DNA of 27,242 nucleotides from JACJXF01 sp964404825. Lineage in GTDB: Bacteria; Bacteroidota; Bacteroidia; Bacteroidales; GCA-2748055. The translations under genes and the position numbers were made by a program. Shown here one piece after another: positions 6,787 through 15,505 of this stretch (position 1 is the stretch's first letter; the number at the start of each line of letters is the position of its first letter). The notes below the pieces were generated by a model. That model was not told where the DNA came from and searched no databases. It saw only the letters and a program-made list of their open reading frames with translations. The stretch covers positions 1 through 27,242 of the forward strand of contig CAYOLQ010000040.1 in the NCBI GenBank assembly GCA_964404825.1, given 5' to 3'.

Positions 6787-7836
6787 ATGAAACAGACAAA
6801 TTGTATTTTTAAGACTTTATTAGTTTTAGGAATTATGACATTAACTTATTCTTGTGAAGAAGAAAAGGAAGATCCCGCCACTTCTGAAATACTGGAATCA
6901 ATTAGTGTAAACACCACCCTTGATGCCACAAAAATTTATGTGGTTGAGAGTGCAGTGCAGGTGAATGCCACTCTCACCATACCTGCCGGCACCATAATTA
7001 AGTTTAAGCAAGGTATGCGAATCGACGTGCATACTGATGGATCAATTTTGGCACAAGGCACTGAGCTCAAACCTATTATTTTCACATCAATAAAAGACGA
7101 TTTTTTCGGTGGTGATACAAATGGAGATGAAGGGGATTCTGCTCCTGCACCAAAAGATTGGGGGTGTATTACAAATTGGGGAAATAATTCGGTTTTTACA
7201 TACTGCCATTTCTATTTTGGTGGCGGGTTTGGTGATCACACTGCTACATTGGATATAACTAATTGTAAAGCCACTGTAACCTATTGCACTTTTGGATTCA
7301 ACTACGGAGGCGAGCTTGATGATAACACAAACGGTGCATTATCTTTAAAACAAGCTGATTTAGAGACAATTGCGAATAATAATACTTTTTTCGGTAATGA
7401 TATTCCAATGTCTATTGATGTGAATTACAGTCTGGATGCAACAAATGTTTTCCATAATCCTGCTAATCTCATTGTAAAGAATAAATACAACGCAATATTT
7501 GTTGGTGCTTATTCCAATGAGAATGCAGTTGTATGGGAAGAAAATGAGGTGCCATTTGTAATGATTGATCATATGGGAATTGAAGGTACAGCATCTCTGA
7601 CACTTAATTCTGATGTTGTTTTAAAAATGTATCCTGGCACCCGGATTGATATTAGTGACGGTGGTGTGTTGAATCACAACGAAGCTATAATTACCTCATT
7701 TAAGGATGACTTTCATTTAGGTGATACAAATGGTGATAATAGCCTGACTTCGCCCTCTGCCGGGGATTGGGTTGGTGTTAACCTGGGTTATGGCAACTAT
7801 ATGACAGGAAGTAATATATTATATGCAGAGAACTAA
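6787..7836 (+). CDS. beta-helix-like surface lipoprotein with internal duplication
   Basis: A 349-residue lipoprotein: a basic, hydrophobic signal peptide ends at Cys23 in the context LTYSC, followed by an acidic linker (EEEKEDP). The body resembles right-handed parallel beta-helix or pectate-lyase-like folds of Bacteroidota surface proteins, with repeated short strands such as TLTIPAGTIIKFKQGMRIDV. The unit at about 50-127 recurs at about 257-328: FTSIKDDFFGGDTNGD (99-114) matches ITSFKDDFHLGDTNGD (302-317), each followed by a Pro/Ala-rich turn and DW. The D-x-N-x-D pattern could bind calcium. No catalytic motif is recognised, so ligand or substrate is unknown. A strong terminator hairpin follows, and the gene appears monocistronic. 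Confidence 0.78.
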   Translation: MKQTNCIFKTLLVLGIMTLTYSCEEEKEDPATSEILESISVNTTLDATKIYVVESAVQVNATLTIPAGTIIKFKQGMRIDVHTDGSILAQGTELKPIIFTSIKDDFFGGDTNGDEGDSAPAPKDWGCITNWGNNSVFTYCHFYFGGGFGDHTATLDITNCKATVTYCTFGFNYGGELDDNTNGALSLKQADLETIANNNTFFGNDIPMSIDVNYSLDATNVFHNPANLIVKNKYNAIFVGAYSNENAVVWEENEVPFVMIDHMGIEGTASLTLNSDVVLKMYPGTRIDISDGGVLNHNEAIITSFKDDFHLGDTNGDNSLTSPSAGDWVGVNLGYGNYMTGSNILYAEN

Positions 7837-7853
7837 TTGTTAACAACCAAAGC

Positions 7854-7894
7854 AAACACAGAAGATTTCCGCAACCCGGAAATCTTCTGTGTTT
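7854..7894 (+). terminator. 18-bp perfect hairpin after the lipoprotein gene
   Basis: aaacacagaagatttccg (7854-7871) pairs perfectly with cggaaatcttctgtgttt (7877-7894) around the loop caacc. It starts 17 bp after the stop codon. The stem begins with A and ends with T, so it could work as a terminator in both directions. Confidence 0.8.
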
Positions 7895-8268
7895 ATTGGT
7901 GAATTAAGCGCCTAAAGCAAAAACGGATTTGATACCCTGTATACTCAATTTGGAGATTATTTAAAACTTTTCCACCCCTCAGGTTATTTTCATTTATCGA
8001 AAGCCTCTTTGTATTAATTTTCCCCTGATAACACTGATTCCTTTTTAAAGCGATATTACAGGATGCTGAATCTCTTCAATTTTGATTACTGGTATATTGG
8101 AATCATTTTAATTAAGGACTTTATTCTCTCTAATGAGCTCTGAAAACTTTCCTAATAGGATATTTTAAGTTAATTTCAAGCCCCGATTCAAATTTACGAT
8201 ACGATTGAGTATTCATAATGAACTCCGATCCTATTTAAACCGTCATACCGAACGTCTATCTTAAATAC
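7895..8268. other. intergenic stretch, nothing recognised
   Basis: 374 bp between the terminator and the polyferredoxin gene. I see no gene, RNA or clear promoter on either strand; the sequence is AT-rich and unstructured at the level I can read. Confidence 0.5.
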
Positions 8269-10188
8269 ATGGCTGCTAAAAAAAACCGAAAGAGTAATTT
8301 CTACAAAATTATCTACCAGTTTGGTATACTGTTTATTCTGGCCTTTATGGCAGTCAGATTGGTTTTCGATAAATTTTATACCCCTGATTTTGAAGCCTAT
8401 TGCCCATTTGGAGGCCTTCAGGCACTCGGCAGCTATCTTACATGGGATTCTTTGGCCTGCACAATGACAGGCACCCAGATTATTATGGGAATATTGCTCG
8501 CTGCAGGTGCTATGTTGTTTGGAAAACTTTTCTGTGCCTTTATTTGCCCGGTAGGAACAGTTTCTGAACTCATCGGCAGATTGGGTGAACGAATGGGAAT
8601 AAGAATTACAATTAAAGGCCTTGCTGATAACATACTGAGATCCCTCAAATACATCCTTCTGTTTATAACATTTTATTTCACAATTACTTCCAGCGAACTC
8701 TTCTGTAAAACCTTTGATCCATATTATGCTCTTGCATCAGGATTCAATTCCGATGTAGTAATCCTTTATGCTGTCTTAACCCTTATGGTTTTATTTGTTG
8801 GCAGTCTTTTCGTCAGACTTTTATGGTGCAAATACCTCTGTCCGCTTGGAGCCATTACTAATATCTTCCGGTTTTTCTGGTTTTTTCTGGCCGTATCAGG
8901 AATCTACTTCATACTGATTGCATCAGGTCTGAGCATTTCATGGATATGGCTCCTGGGCATAGTATCTGTGGGCGGATACATACTCGAAATATGGCAAAAG
9001 TCAAGAGTATTTTTATCCCCGGTTAACATAACCAGAAACACAGAAAGCTGTATCAACTGCAATATCTGCAATAAAAAATGTCCGCAGGGAATCGATGTGG
9101 CGCATATGGTTACGGTTAATCATATTGACTGTAATCTTTGTGGTGATTGTGTTACGCACTGCCCGGAAAAGAACACCCTCCTGATAAACAGGAGATTTAG
9201 CAACTGGTTACCGGCAGCTGTCCTTGCTGTACTCCTGATTATCGGCTTCTCACTGAAATCTGTCTGGGAAATCCCTACAATTGATGAAAAATGGGGTACA
9301 AAGGAGCAAATGGAAAGTGCAGTGGTTTTTACTAAAGAGGGACTAAAAAACATAAAATGTTTTGGGAGTTCAAAAGCATTTTCATCGAAAATGAAACATG
9401 TTGAAGGGGTTTATGGTGTCTCAACATTTGTTAAAAACAACAGTGTTAAAATATTATACAATCCTCAGGTGCTGAGCGACTCAATGCTTCTCGAAATAAT
9501 TTTTGCGCCGGTTCAGAAAATAATCAGACCTTTTAACGCCGGTTCAGGTCCGGTTATAAAAGTAAATATGGGAGTTGAAAATTTCTTTGACCCGTATGAT
9601 GCTTATTACCTGCAGCAACTTCTTTTGAAATACACAACGGCAGTGGCTTTACAAACGGATTATTCCTGCCCTGTGTCTGTTTCTGTTTACTTCCCGGCCG
9701 ATTCCCTCCCCGATCCCCCGAAATTAAAGGAATTAATAGAAATGAAGAACCTTAACTTTTATGAGACCGGAACCGAGTTTAACATTAATATTAACTATGA
9801 AGTAAAGAGTATGGTTATCTCCGACACACTTTCCGCCATAAGTTTGTTAAAGGAAATGTATATTCGATCCGGAACAAAGTATAGCAACTACAGCGATTAT
9901 AGCGCTGAGCAGAGAAGCTGGCTTACCCTGCATATGGGGGAAAATGAAAAATTCAGAGACGAGCTCACATATCTCATCTCGCATCTTTCGGGGGAGGATG
10001 GGATACTGTCATTTTCCACCCGCCTTGATGACAACGGCACCGAATGGGTTGAATTAAGCTATATCGATTCACTCATAAGCGGGGAGAGAATACTGAAACT
10101 TATGAATACCGATTCACTGTATTTCATTTACAGGGACGGTACGGAAGGAGTTATAAACAATCCATTCATATTTGTTCCTGAAAAATAG
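8269..10188 (+). CDS. membrane polyferredoxin (NapH/CcoG-like core) with HMA-like and unknown C-terminal domains
   Basis: A 639-residue protein. Residues 1-245 form a membrane core with about six helices and paired cysteine motifs YCPFGG (44-49), CAFICPVG (89-96) and CKYLCPLG (187-194), as in the NapH/YccM polyferredoxins that move electrons in the membrane. Two classical 4Fe-4S sites follow: Cys261/264/267/271 and Cys288/291/294/298. A further hydrophobic helix at about 314-330 may lead back across the membrane. Residues about 353-411 look like a heavy-metal-associated fold (LKNIKCFGSSKAFSSKMKHV, then GVYGVSTF and VKILYNP), but only one Cys of the usual CxxC remains. Residues 420-639 are an unrecognised domain. 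An electron-transfer role is well supported; the partner and the role of the C-terminal half are unknown. The gene stands alone, 71 bp before kup. Confidence 0.85.
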   Translation: MAAKKNRKSNFYKIIYQFGILFILAFMAVRLVFDKFYTPDFEAYCPFGGLQALGSYLTWDSLACTMTGTQIIMGILLAAGAMLFGKLFCAFICPVGTVSELIGRLGERMGIRITIKGLADNILRSLKYILLFITFYFTITSSELFCKTFDPYYALASGFNSDVVILYAVLTLMVLFVGSLFVRLLWCKYLCPLGAITNIFRFFWFFLAVSGIYFILIASGLSISWIWLLGIVSVGGYILEIWQKSRVFLSPVNITRNTESCINCNICNKKCPQGIDVAHMVTVNHIDCNLCGDCVTHCPEKNTLLINRRFSNWLPAAVLAVLLIIGFSLKSVWEIPTIDEKWGTKEQMESAVVFTKEGLKNIKCFGSSKAFSSKMKHVEGVYGVSTFVKNNSVKILYNPQVLSDSMLLEIIFAPVQKIIRPFNAGSGPVIKVNMGVENFFDPYDAYYLQQLLLKYTTAVALQTDYSCPVSVSVYFPADSLPDPPKLKELIEMKNLNFYETGTEFNININYEVKSMVISDTLSAISLLKEMYIRSGTKYSNYSDYSAEQRSWLTLHMGENEKFRDELTYLISHLSGEDGILSFSTRLDDNGTEWVELSYIDSLISGERILKLMNTDSLYFIYRDGTEGVINNPFIFVPEK

Positions 10189-10210
10189 TATACTGTAAGA
10201 CTTGTTTATT

Positions 10211-10218
10211 TATCTTTG
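10211..10218 (+). promoter_or_regulatory. putative -7 promoter element of kup
   Basis: TATCTTTG matches the Bacteroidota -7 consensus TAnnTTTG exactly and lies 41 bp before the kup ATG, leaving a short untranslated leader. A TTG at the normal -33 spacing is not evident. Confidence 0.45.
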
Positions 10219-10259
10219 CGCGTTTTGTCCCTGACTGGTGCAAAAGAAATTTGATAGAG

Positions 10260-12187
10260 ATGAGCGCATTAAAAGGTAAAAATTCTCAGATAAATAAAGT
10301 CACTCTTGCCGGACTAATTGTTACTCTGGGTATTATTTACGGAGATATCGGTACCAGTCCCCTTTATGTTATCAAAGCCATTCTTTCCGGTGCAAATGAT
10401 AATAGTCCTTTGCTCTTATTTGGATCTTTGTCGTTGATCATCTGGACACTTACCCTGCAGACTACAATTAAGTATATCATCATTACCCTGAGGGCCAACA
10501 ATAAAGGTGAAGGGGGGATCTTTTCACTGTTTGCGCTTACCAAAAAGAAAACCAAGTGGGCTGCGGTTTTTACAATGATTGGAGCGGCAACTCTGTTAGC
10601 CGATGGTATCATTACACCTTCCATCACTGTTACTTCCGCTATAGAAGGACTCCATTTATTCAGCAACTCTATCCCTGTAATTCCAATTGTTTTGCTGATC
10701 CTCACCCTTCTTTTCTTTATGCAGCAGTTTGGAAGCAATTTTGTCGGGAGGTATTTCGGACCTATAATGGTTGTTTGGTTTTCAATGCTGGGAATTCTCG
10801 GGATAAATCAGATATCCCATTATCCTGAAATTCTTAAAGCTGTTAATCCTGCCTATGCTATTGAATTTCTGGCGACCTACCCAAAGGGTTTTATACTTCT
10901 GGGTGCAGTTTTTTTATGCACTACCGGTGCCGAAGCACTGTATTCTGATTTGGGCCATTGCGGAATAAAAAACGTCAGAGTCACCTGGATTTTCGTGAAA
11001 ACAGCTCTGCTTCTTAACTATTTTGGCCAGGTGGCATGGGTTCTGAACAGTAATGAACCCGTACTTTTGCATAATCCCTTTTATGCCATAATGCCGGGTT
11101 GGTTTCTTATCCCCGGTATTATTATCTCAACCCTTGCAGCAATTATTGCCAGTCAGGCATTGATTAGCGGATCGTATACCCTTATCAGCGAAGGTGTTTC
11201 ACTTAATTTCTGGCCGAAAATCAGGGTTTTGCATCCTACCGATATCAAGGGTCAGGTATATATACCGTTTATAAACTGGTTTTTATGGATTGCATGTTGT
11301 TTCAGTGTTATTTTTTTCAAGAAATCAGAAAACATGGAAGCAGCTTATGGTTTGTCTATTACCCTTACCATGATTATGACAACCCTGCTTCTAACAAATT
11401 ACATGCTGCAAAAACACATTAACAAAATCCTTGTTGCAGTTATATTTATCGTATTTCTTACTATCGAGGGATCATTCCTCTTTGCCAACCTTCATAAGTT
11501 TATGAGCGGGGGATACTTTACCATCTTATTCGGCTCTCTGTTTTTCCTTATAATGTATGGCTGGTATTTCGGACGGAAAATCAAAAACAAGTATATAAGC
11601 TTTGTAAAACTCAAAGATTACTATCATCTTTTCATTGACCTGAAAAAAGATAAATCCGTTGCAAAAATATGCAGCAACCTTGTTTACATCGTGAAAGCCA
11701 ACAATTCTGATGAGGTTGAATCGAAAATAATGTATTCAATCTTTAACAAACAACCCAAAAGGGCTGATACATACTGGCTTTTGCATGTTAATATTGTGGA
11801 TCAGCCTGATACTTTTACCTATCAGGTGCATCACATGATCCCGGATACATTGATAAAAATAGATTTTAACCTGGGATTTAAAATGGAGCGGCGCATCAAC
11901 CTGTATTTCAGGGAGGTACTTGAAGACCTCGAAAAATCAGGTGAATCTAAGCTTATCAGCGGTTTTGATTCGCTGAAAAAAAGAGGGTTTCATGGGGACT
12001 TTCTGTTCATAAATATCGAACGTATCATGACCCGTGATTATAAGCTTACGCCATGGGAAACCTTTGTGATGAACCTTCATTACATTGCCCGCATGCTCAG
12101 CATAACCGATGTAAAAACACTCGGGCTCGATTCTACCAGTATCATCGAGGAAAAGGTTCCGATCGCTATCGAAAGGAGTATTGACAG
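10260..12187 (+). CDS. kup: Kup-type potassium uptake protein, 3' end lost in gap
   Basis: Low-affinity K+/H+ symporter of the Kup/HAK family in the inner membrane. The N-terminus carries the family signature GIIYGDIGTSPLYVIKAIL (about residues 24-42). About twelve hydrophobic helices follow, with typical segments NKGEGGIFSLFAL, TTGAEALYSDLGHCG and SQALISGSYTLISEGVSLNF. From about residue 445 a soluble cytoplasmic domain follows. The ATG at 10260 is preferred over the in-frame TTG at 10251, because the conserved domain starts soon after it and ATG is the normal codon. About 642 residues are visible before the run of N at 12188, close to the full length of Kup proteins, so only a short C-terminal piece is probably missing. 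Any open frame continuing through the N run is meaningless. Confidence 0.93.
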
Positions 12188-12287
12188 NNNNNNNNNNNNN
12201 NNNNNNNNNNNNNNNNNNNNNNNNNNNNNNNNNNNNNNNNNNNNNNNNNNNNNNNNNNNNNNNNNNNNNNNNNNNNNNNNNNNNNNN
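12188..12287. other. assembly gap of 100 N
   Basis: Exactly 100 consecutive N separate two contigs. A round 100 is a common scaffolding placeholder, so the real distance and even the adjacency of the flanking genes (kup and the nuclease-like gene) are not proven. Confidence 0.99.
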
Positions 12288-13164
12288 CAATGGTCAGATT
12301 GAGCAGAACTGGCTGCAACTGGTAATGAATCATGATTATAGTTTTGTTATGGATAACGGGACTCTCCCCTGGGCGACTATTGCAACATACGATTCCCTTG
12401 TTGCTTGTTTTGAGCGGAGAGACTGGGAAAGAGCAAAGATTTTTGCCGCCGATCTTGGTCATTATGTTGCCGACGGACATATGCCCATGCATATTACTAT
12501 TAACTACGATGGCAAACTCACAGGGAACAGTGGTATACATTCTCTCTACGAAACCAGTATGATTGGAACGTATTCCGGTTCATTACAATATCCGGGTGAT
12601 ACACTGGAAATTGTTGAGAATGTCAGCGATTATGTGTTTTCCTACATTTATCAGAATTATCCATATGTTGATTCGGTTTTGCTGGCAGACACCTATGCCC
12701 GAACTGTTTCTCCCGTTACAACAACCGCAGCATACAAGGCTGCCCTCTGGTCAAAGACCGGTACTTTTACCATCAGACTTTTCAGTGAAGCATCCAATAA
12801 ACTTGCGGTTTTATTTTATACTGCCTGGGTAAAAGCAGGTCGCCCTCTTATTTCCGGGGGATCATATAATCCTAATACCTCAGTAACTGAACCTGTAGCA
12901 GGGGTGCTTCTGAATCAGGTTTTTCCGAATCCTGTTACAAATCAGGCAGGTATAAATTATTCAATTAGTAAATCATCCTTCGTGCTTCTCGAAATTGTCG
13001 ATTCATCGGGTAAATCAATAGACACTCTGGTAAATTGTTTTTCTCAGCCGGGTGAATATTCAGCCAACTGGGCTGCAACATCGCTTTCTTCGGGGATCTA
13101 TTATGTTGTTCTGAAAACTGAGGGACATCAGGTGTCGCAAAGATTCTGCATTGCTACTGAATAA
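12288..13164 (+). CDS. secreted zinc phospholipase C/P1-nuclease-like enzyme with T9SS tail, 5' end missing
   Basis: The first part of the gene lies in the gap; 291 residues remain, in frame from 12289. The N-terminal segment DLGHYVADGHMPMHITINYD and then TGNSGIHSLYE holds a His/Asp ligand set (His58, Asp62, His64, His68, His84 and Glu88 of the visible part). This is the pattern of the trinuclear zinc site of the phospholipase C/S1-P1 nuclease fold. The last about 83 residues (from NQVFPNPVTN) are a type A C-terminal sorting domain of the type IX secretion system: FPNP, a central LLEIVDSSGKSI strand and SSGIYYVVLKTEG. The enzyme is therefore exported through the outer membrane, and may hydrolyse phospholipids or nucleic acids; which of these cannot be told. 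A signal peptide is expected but is not visible. Confidence 0.85.
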
Positions 13165-13187
13165 GTAACACAAATATTCAGCAAAGC

Positions 13188-13670
13188 TCATGAGCTGATT
13201 AACTCATCGATTTCATCAAGGTGGAGTTTAAAGTGCCGCAGGTAATCAATAACCCCTTCCTTAAGCGAAATAAGTCTGACTTCGCTATAATGCCATTGGC
13301 TGTTCAGTTTAGAGGGATCAACATTGCGGATTACATGTACAATATGCAGATTCGAATATTTCCACATCTGAATGAGGTTTTCCCAGTCTTCGTCCTGATA
13401 ATTCTGAATTGCAATCCATCTGTCGTTATTCCCGTCTGAGGCGTAGTTTGGAAACCTTACCGGGCTTGACTGATACTGCATATGAACAATCCTGTGGGTA
13501 TTATTCGATGCGGAATCGATCATATGACCTACAATTTGCTTAATGGAACGGTTCTGAATGTTTCTTCTTTGCGAAATCACATCTGATGGAAGATTCAGAA
13601 ATTTCGGTTCCCAGATATCAATCAGATTAAGCAAAGTCTGCGTAATGGGTTCAAATTCTTTTATCATCAT
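13188..13670 (-). CDS. DinB/YfiT-like four-helix protein
   Basis: A 160-residue soluble protein of the DinB superfamily, four-helix-bundle proteins that often bind a metal through three histidines and include thiol transferases such as the bacillithiol-type YfiT. The visible pattern is IVGHMIDSASNNTHRIVHMQ (residues about 46-65) and, near the end, YLRHFKLHLDEI (143-154), giving His49, His146 and His150 as the expected ligands. Trp and Tyr residues in the middle (DRWIAIQNYQDEDWENLIQM) match the usual DinB-like layout of Bacteroidota members. Two adjacent ATG codons (13670 and 13667) could start it. It converges with the nuclease-like gene, with 23 bp between the stops. The substrate is unknown; despite the name, no DNA-damage role can be claimed. 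Confidence 0.8.
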   Translation of the reverse strand: MMIKEFEPITQTLLNLIDIWEPKFLNLPSDVISQRRNIQNRSIKQIVGHMIDSASNNTHRIVHMQYQSSPVRFPNYASDGNNDRWIAIQNYQDEDWENLIQMWKYSNLHIVHVIRNVDPSKLNSQWHYSEVRLISLKEGVIDYLRHFKLHLDEIDELISS

Positions 13671-13986
13671 TTGTTTAGGTACTTATTTTTATATTTGCTT
13701 TGATGTCCTGTTAAAATGCTATTGATGTAAATATGCTAAGAAGGTTCATTATCGTGTGAATCAAAAAAATACCTTAATTATTAATGTCCTGATGCCGGAC
13801 GGGCATTTACTTTTTTCCTTGATGAAAAAAGTAAACAAAAAAATCAAGAAAAAATCATCCCGGCCTTTACCCACAAGTCCCGATGTACATCGGGATCGCG
13901 GCCATTTTTTCGGGCCACCGCGCTTTAGATTTTGGTTTATTCAAAGCCATTTTGTTCAAATTATCATCGGACAAAAGTGTTTTGTC
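13671..13986. repeat. intergenic region with Bacteroidota-type palindromic repeats
   Basis: No convincing gene. An inverted repeat acttttttc (13809-13817) and gaaaaaagt (13824-13832) with loop cttgat is followed by aaaaaatcaag. A perfect 18-bp palindrome, tcccgatgtacatcggga, lies at 13878-13895, then a GC-rich stretch with gcggcc and gggcc. From memory, such segments occur many times in Bacteroidota intergenic regions. The 90-codon plus-strand frame through here (13756-14028) is low-complexity and runs into the next gene on the other strand, so I do not call it. Confidence 0.6.
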
Positions 13987-15453
13987 TTATTTGTTAAAAA
14001 ATTGAGCACAGATTTTTGCCGATTTTAAAACCAGGGGAATTCCACCGCCGGGATGCACGCTGCCTCCTACGAAATACAATCCCTTAATACGGCGGGCAAA
14101 ATTCGGGTGCCGGAGAAAGGCAGCAAACTTCGAATTACTGCTGGTTCCGTATAATGAGCCCTGATACGAAGAGGTGAGTCTCTCAATTTCCACAGGATTC
14201 AAAATATACTCTTCGGTAATCAGCTCCTGAATATCTGTCTTAAGCACTCTGTTGAGTTTCTTAATAACTTTCGTACGGGTTCTGGCAGTAATCAAATCCC
14301 AGTTCTGACCTGCTTCATGCGGTGCATTGATCATTACAAACCAGTTTTCATGACCAATGGGTGCATCCTGCGGATTGTATTTGGAACTTATATTCACATA
14401 AACCGTGGGGTCGTCGGTGATATCAAGTTTTTCGAACAGATAAGAAAACTCTTTCGGGTAATCTTCGCTAAAGAAAATATTGTGGAGATCCAGCTGAGGG
14501 AAGGTTTTGCTGATCCCCCAATAAAAAACAAGGGCAGAACTTGAACGCTCTTCATTAAGAATTTTTTCGGGGGATTTTATTCCCTGCAGCAGCTGACGGT
14601 ATGTTGGAACCACATCCATATTACTCACTACACTATCTGATTCATGGTTTCCTGAATTGGTGCGTACTCCGACAGTTTTCTTTTTCCTGACAAGGATCTC
14701 TGTGACTTTTTCGTTATAACGGAATTGAACACCAAGTTCTTCAGCAAGCTTTACAAGACTGGTTGTAATGGAATACATTCCTCCCGCGGGGAAAAATACG
14801 CCGGTTCCATGTTCCAGGCTGCTTATGATATTCAGAATTCCCGGAGCCTGATAGGGACTTGAACCGTTATAAGTAGCCATACGGTTAAACATCTGTACGA
14901 GCTTTGGATGGCGGAGTCTTCTTGTGTTGGCCTTATCCATCGATGTGAATATATCCATTTTGTGAGCGCTAACAGCCGCCCGAAGGGTCTCCCATGAGAA
15001 ATATGAAGATAATTTGTGAAGTGACTTGTCAAGAAAAACAGGAGAAAGCATTTTGTAAAGCCAATCAGAATGATTGAGGTAGCGATTAACCCGTTCACCA
15101 TCAACACCCAGGGTGGTGTTAATTTCATTCATGAATTGTTCCCTGCTTGTATAGGCATTTATAAGAGTTCCGTCTTGGAAAAAGTATTTGCATGCAATGG
15201 GAACAGGGATGTAACGGAAATAATCATCCGGATTCTTTCCCGCTTCATGAAATAATTCCAGAACACTGGCGGGCATTGTAAACAGGGAAGGACCGAGGTC
15301 GAAACGGTATTTTCCAGGCATAAAATTATTCAGCTTGCCTCCCGGTCCTGCAGTGGTTTCGAATACCTGAACTTTATGACCCTTGAGTGCAAGCCTTATG
15401 GATACTGCTATTCCGCCGAGTCCGGCTCCAATAATTATGACTTTTTTATTCAA
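13987..15453 (-). CDS. carotenoid desaturase, CrtI/CrtD family
   Basis: A 488-residue FAD-dependent desaturase. The N-terminus has the dinucleotide-binding motif VIIIGAGLGGIAVSIRLALK (residues about 5-24), followed by the FETTAGPGGKLNNF strand and the substrate-side segment YRFDLGPSLFTMP. The C-terminus has GLYFVGGSVHPGGGIPLVLK, the conserved CrtI-family end; the GGSVHPGGGIPL form resembles 1-hydroxycarotenoid 3,4-desaturase (CrtD) more than phytoene desaturase, whose end more often reads VGAGTHPGAGIP. Length is normal. No phytoene synthase, cyclase or hydroxylase gene is nearby, so the pathway must be completed elsewhere. Such an enzyme would introduce double bonds into a C40 carotenoid at the membrane. 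CrtI versus CrtD is not settled from sequence reading, hence no symbol. Confidence 0.85.
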   Translation of the reverse strand: MNKKVIIIGAGLGGIAVSIRLALKGHKVQVFETTAGPGGKLNNFMPGKYRFDLGPSLFTMPASVLELFHEAGKNPDDYFRYIPVPIACKYFFQDGTLINAYTSREQFMNEINTTLGVDGERVNRYLNHSDWLYKMLSPVFLDKSLHKLSSYFSWETLRAAVSAHKMDIFTSMDKANTRRLRHPKLVQMFNRMATYNGSSPYQAPGILNIISSLEHGTGVFFPAGGMYSITTSLVKLAEELGVQFRYNEKVTEILVRKKKTVGVRTNSGNHESDSVVSNMDVVPTYRQLLQGIKSPEKILNEERSSSALVFYWGISKTFPQLDLHNIFFSEDYPKEFSYLFEKLDITDDPTVYVNISSKYNPQDAPIGHENWFVMINAPHEAGQNWDLITARTRTKVIKKLNRVLKTDIQELITEEYILNPVEIERLTSSYQGSLYGTSSNSKFAAFLRHPNFARRIKGLYFVGGSVHPGGGIPLVLKSAKICAQFFNK

Positions 15454-15505
15454 AACAATTACTTTTAGAACTTTAAATGATTCAGGGTAACTTCATCATA
15501 TTATC

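Noticed and set aside
12181..12290. Frames that run through the N stretch and seem to join kup with the nuclease-like gene
   Set aside because: The N bases translate to unknown residues; the join is an artefact of the gap.
13756..14028. 90-codon plus-strand frame
   Set aside because: Low-complexity Lys-rich start, runs through the palindromic repeat and into the carotenoid desaturase on the other strand; no domain-like segment.
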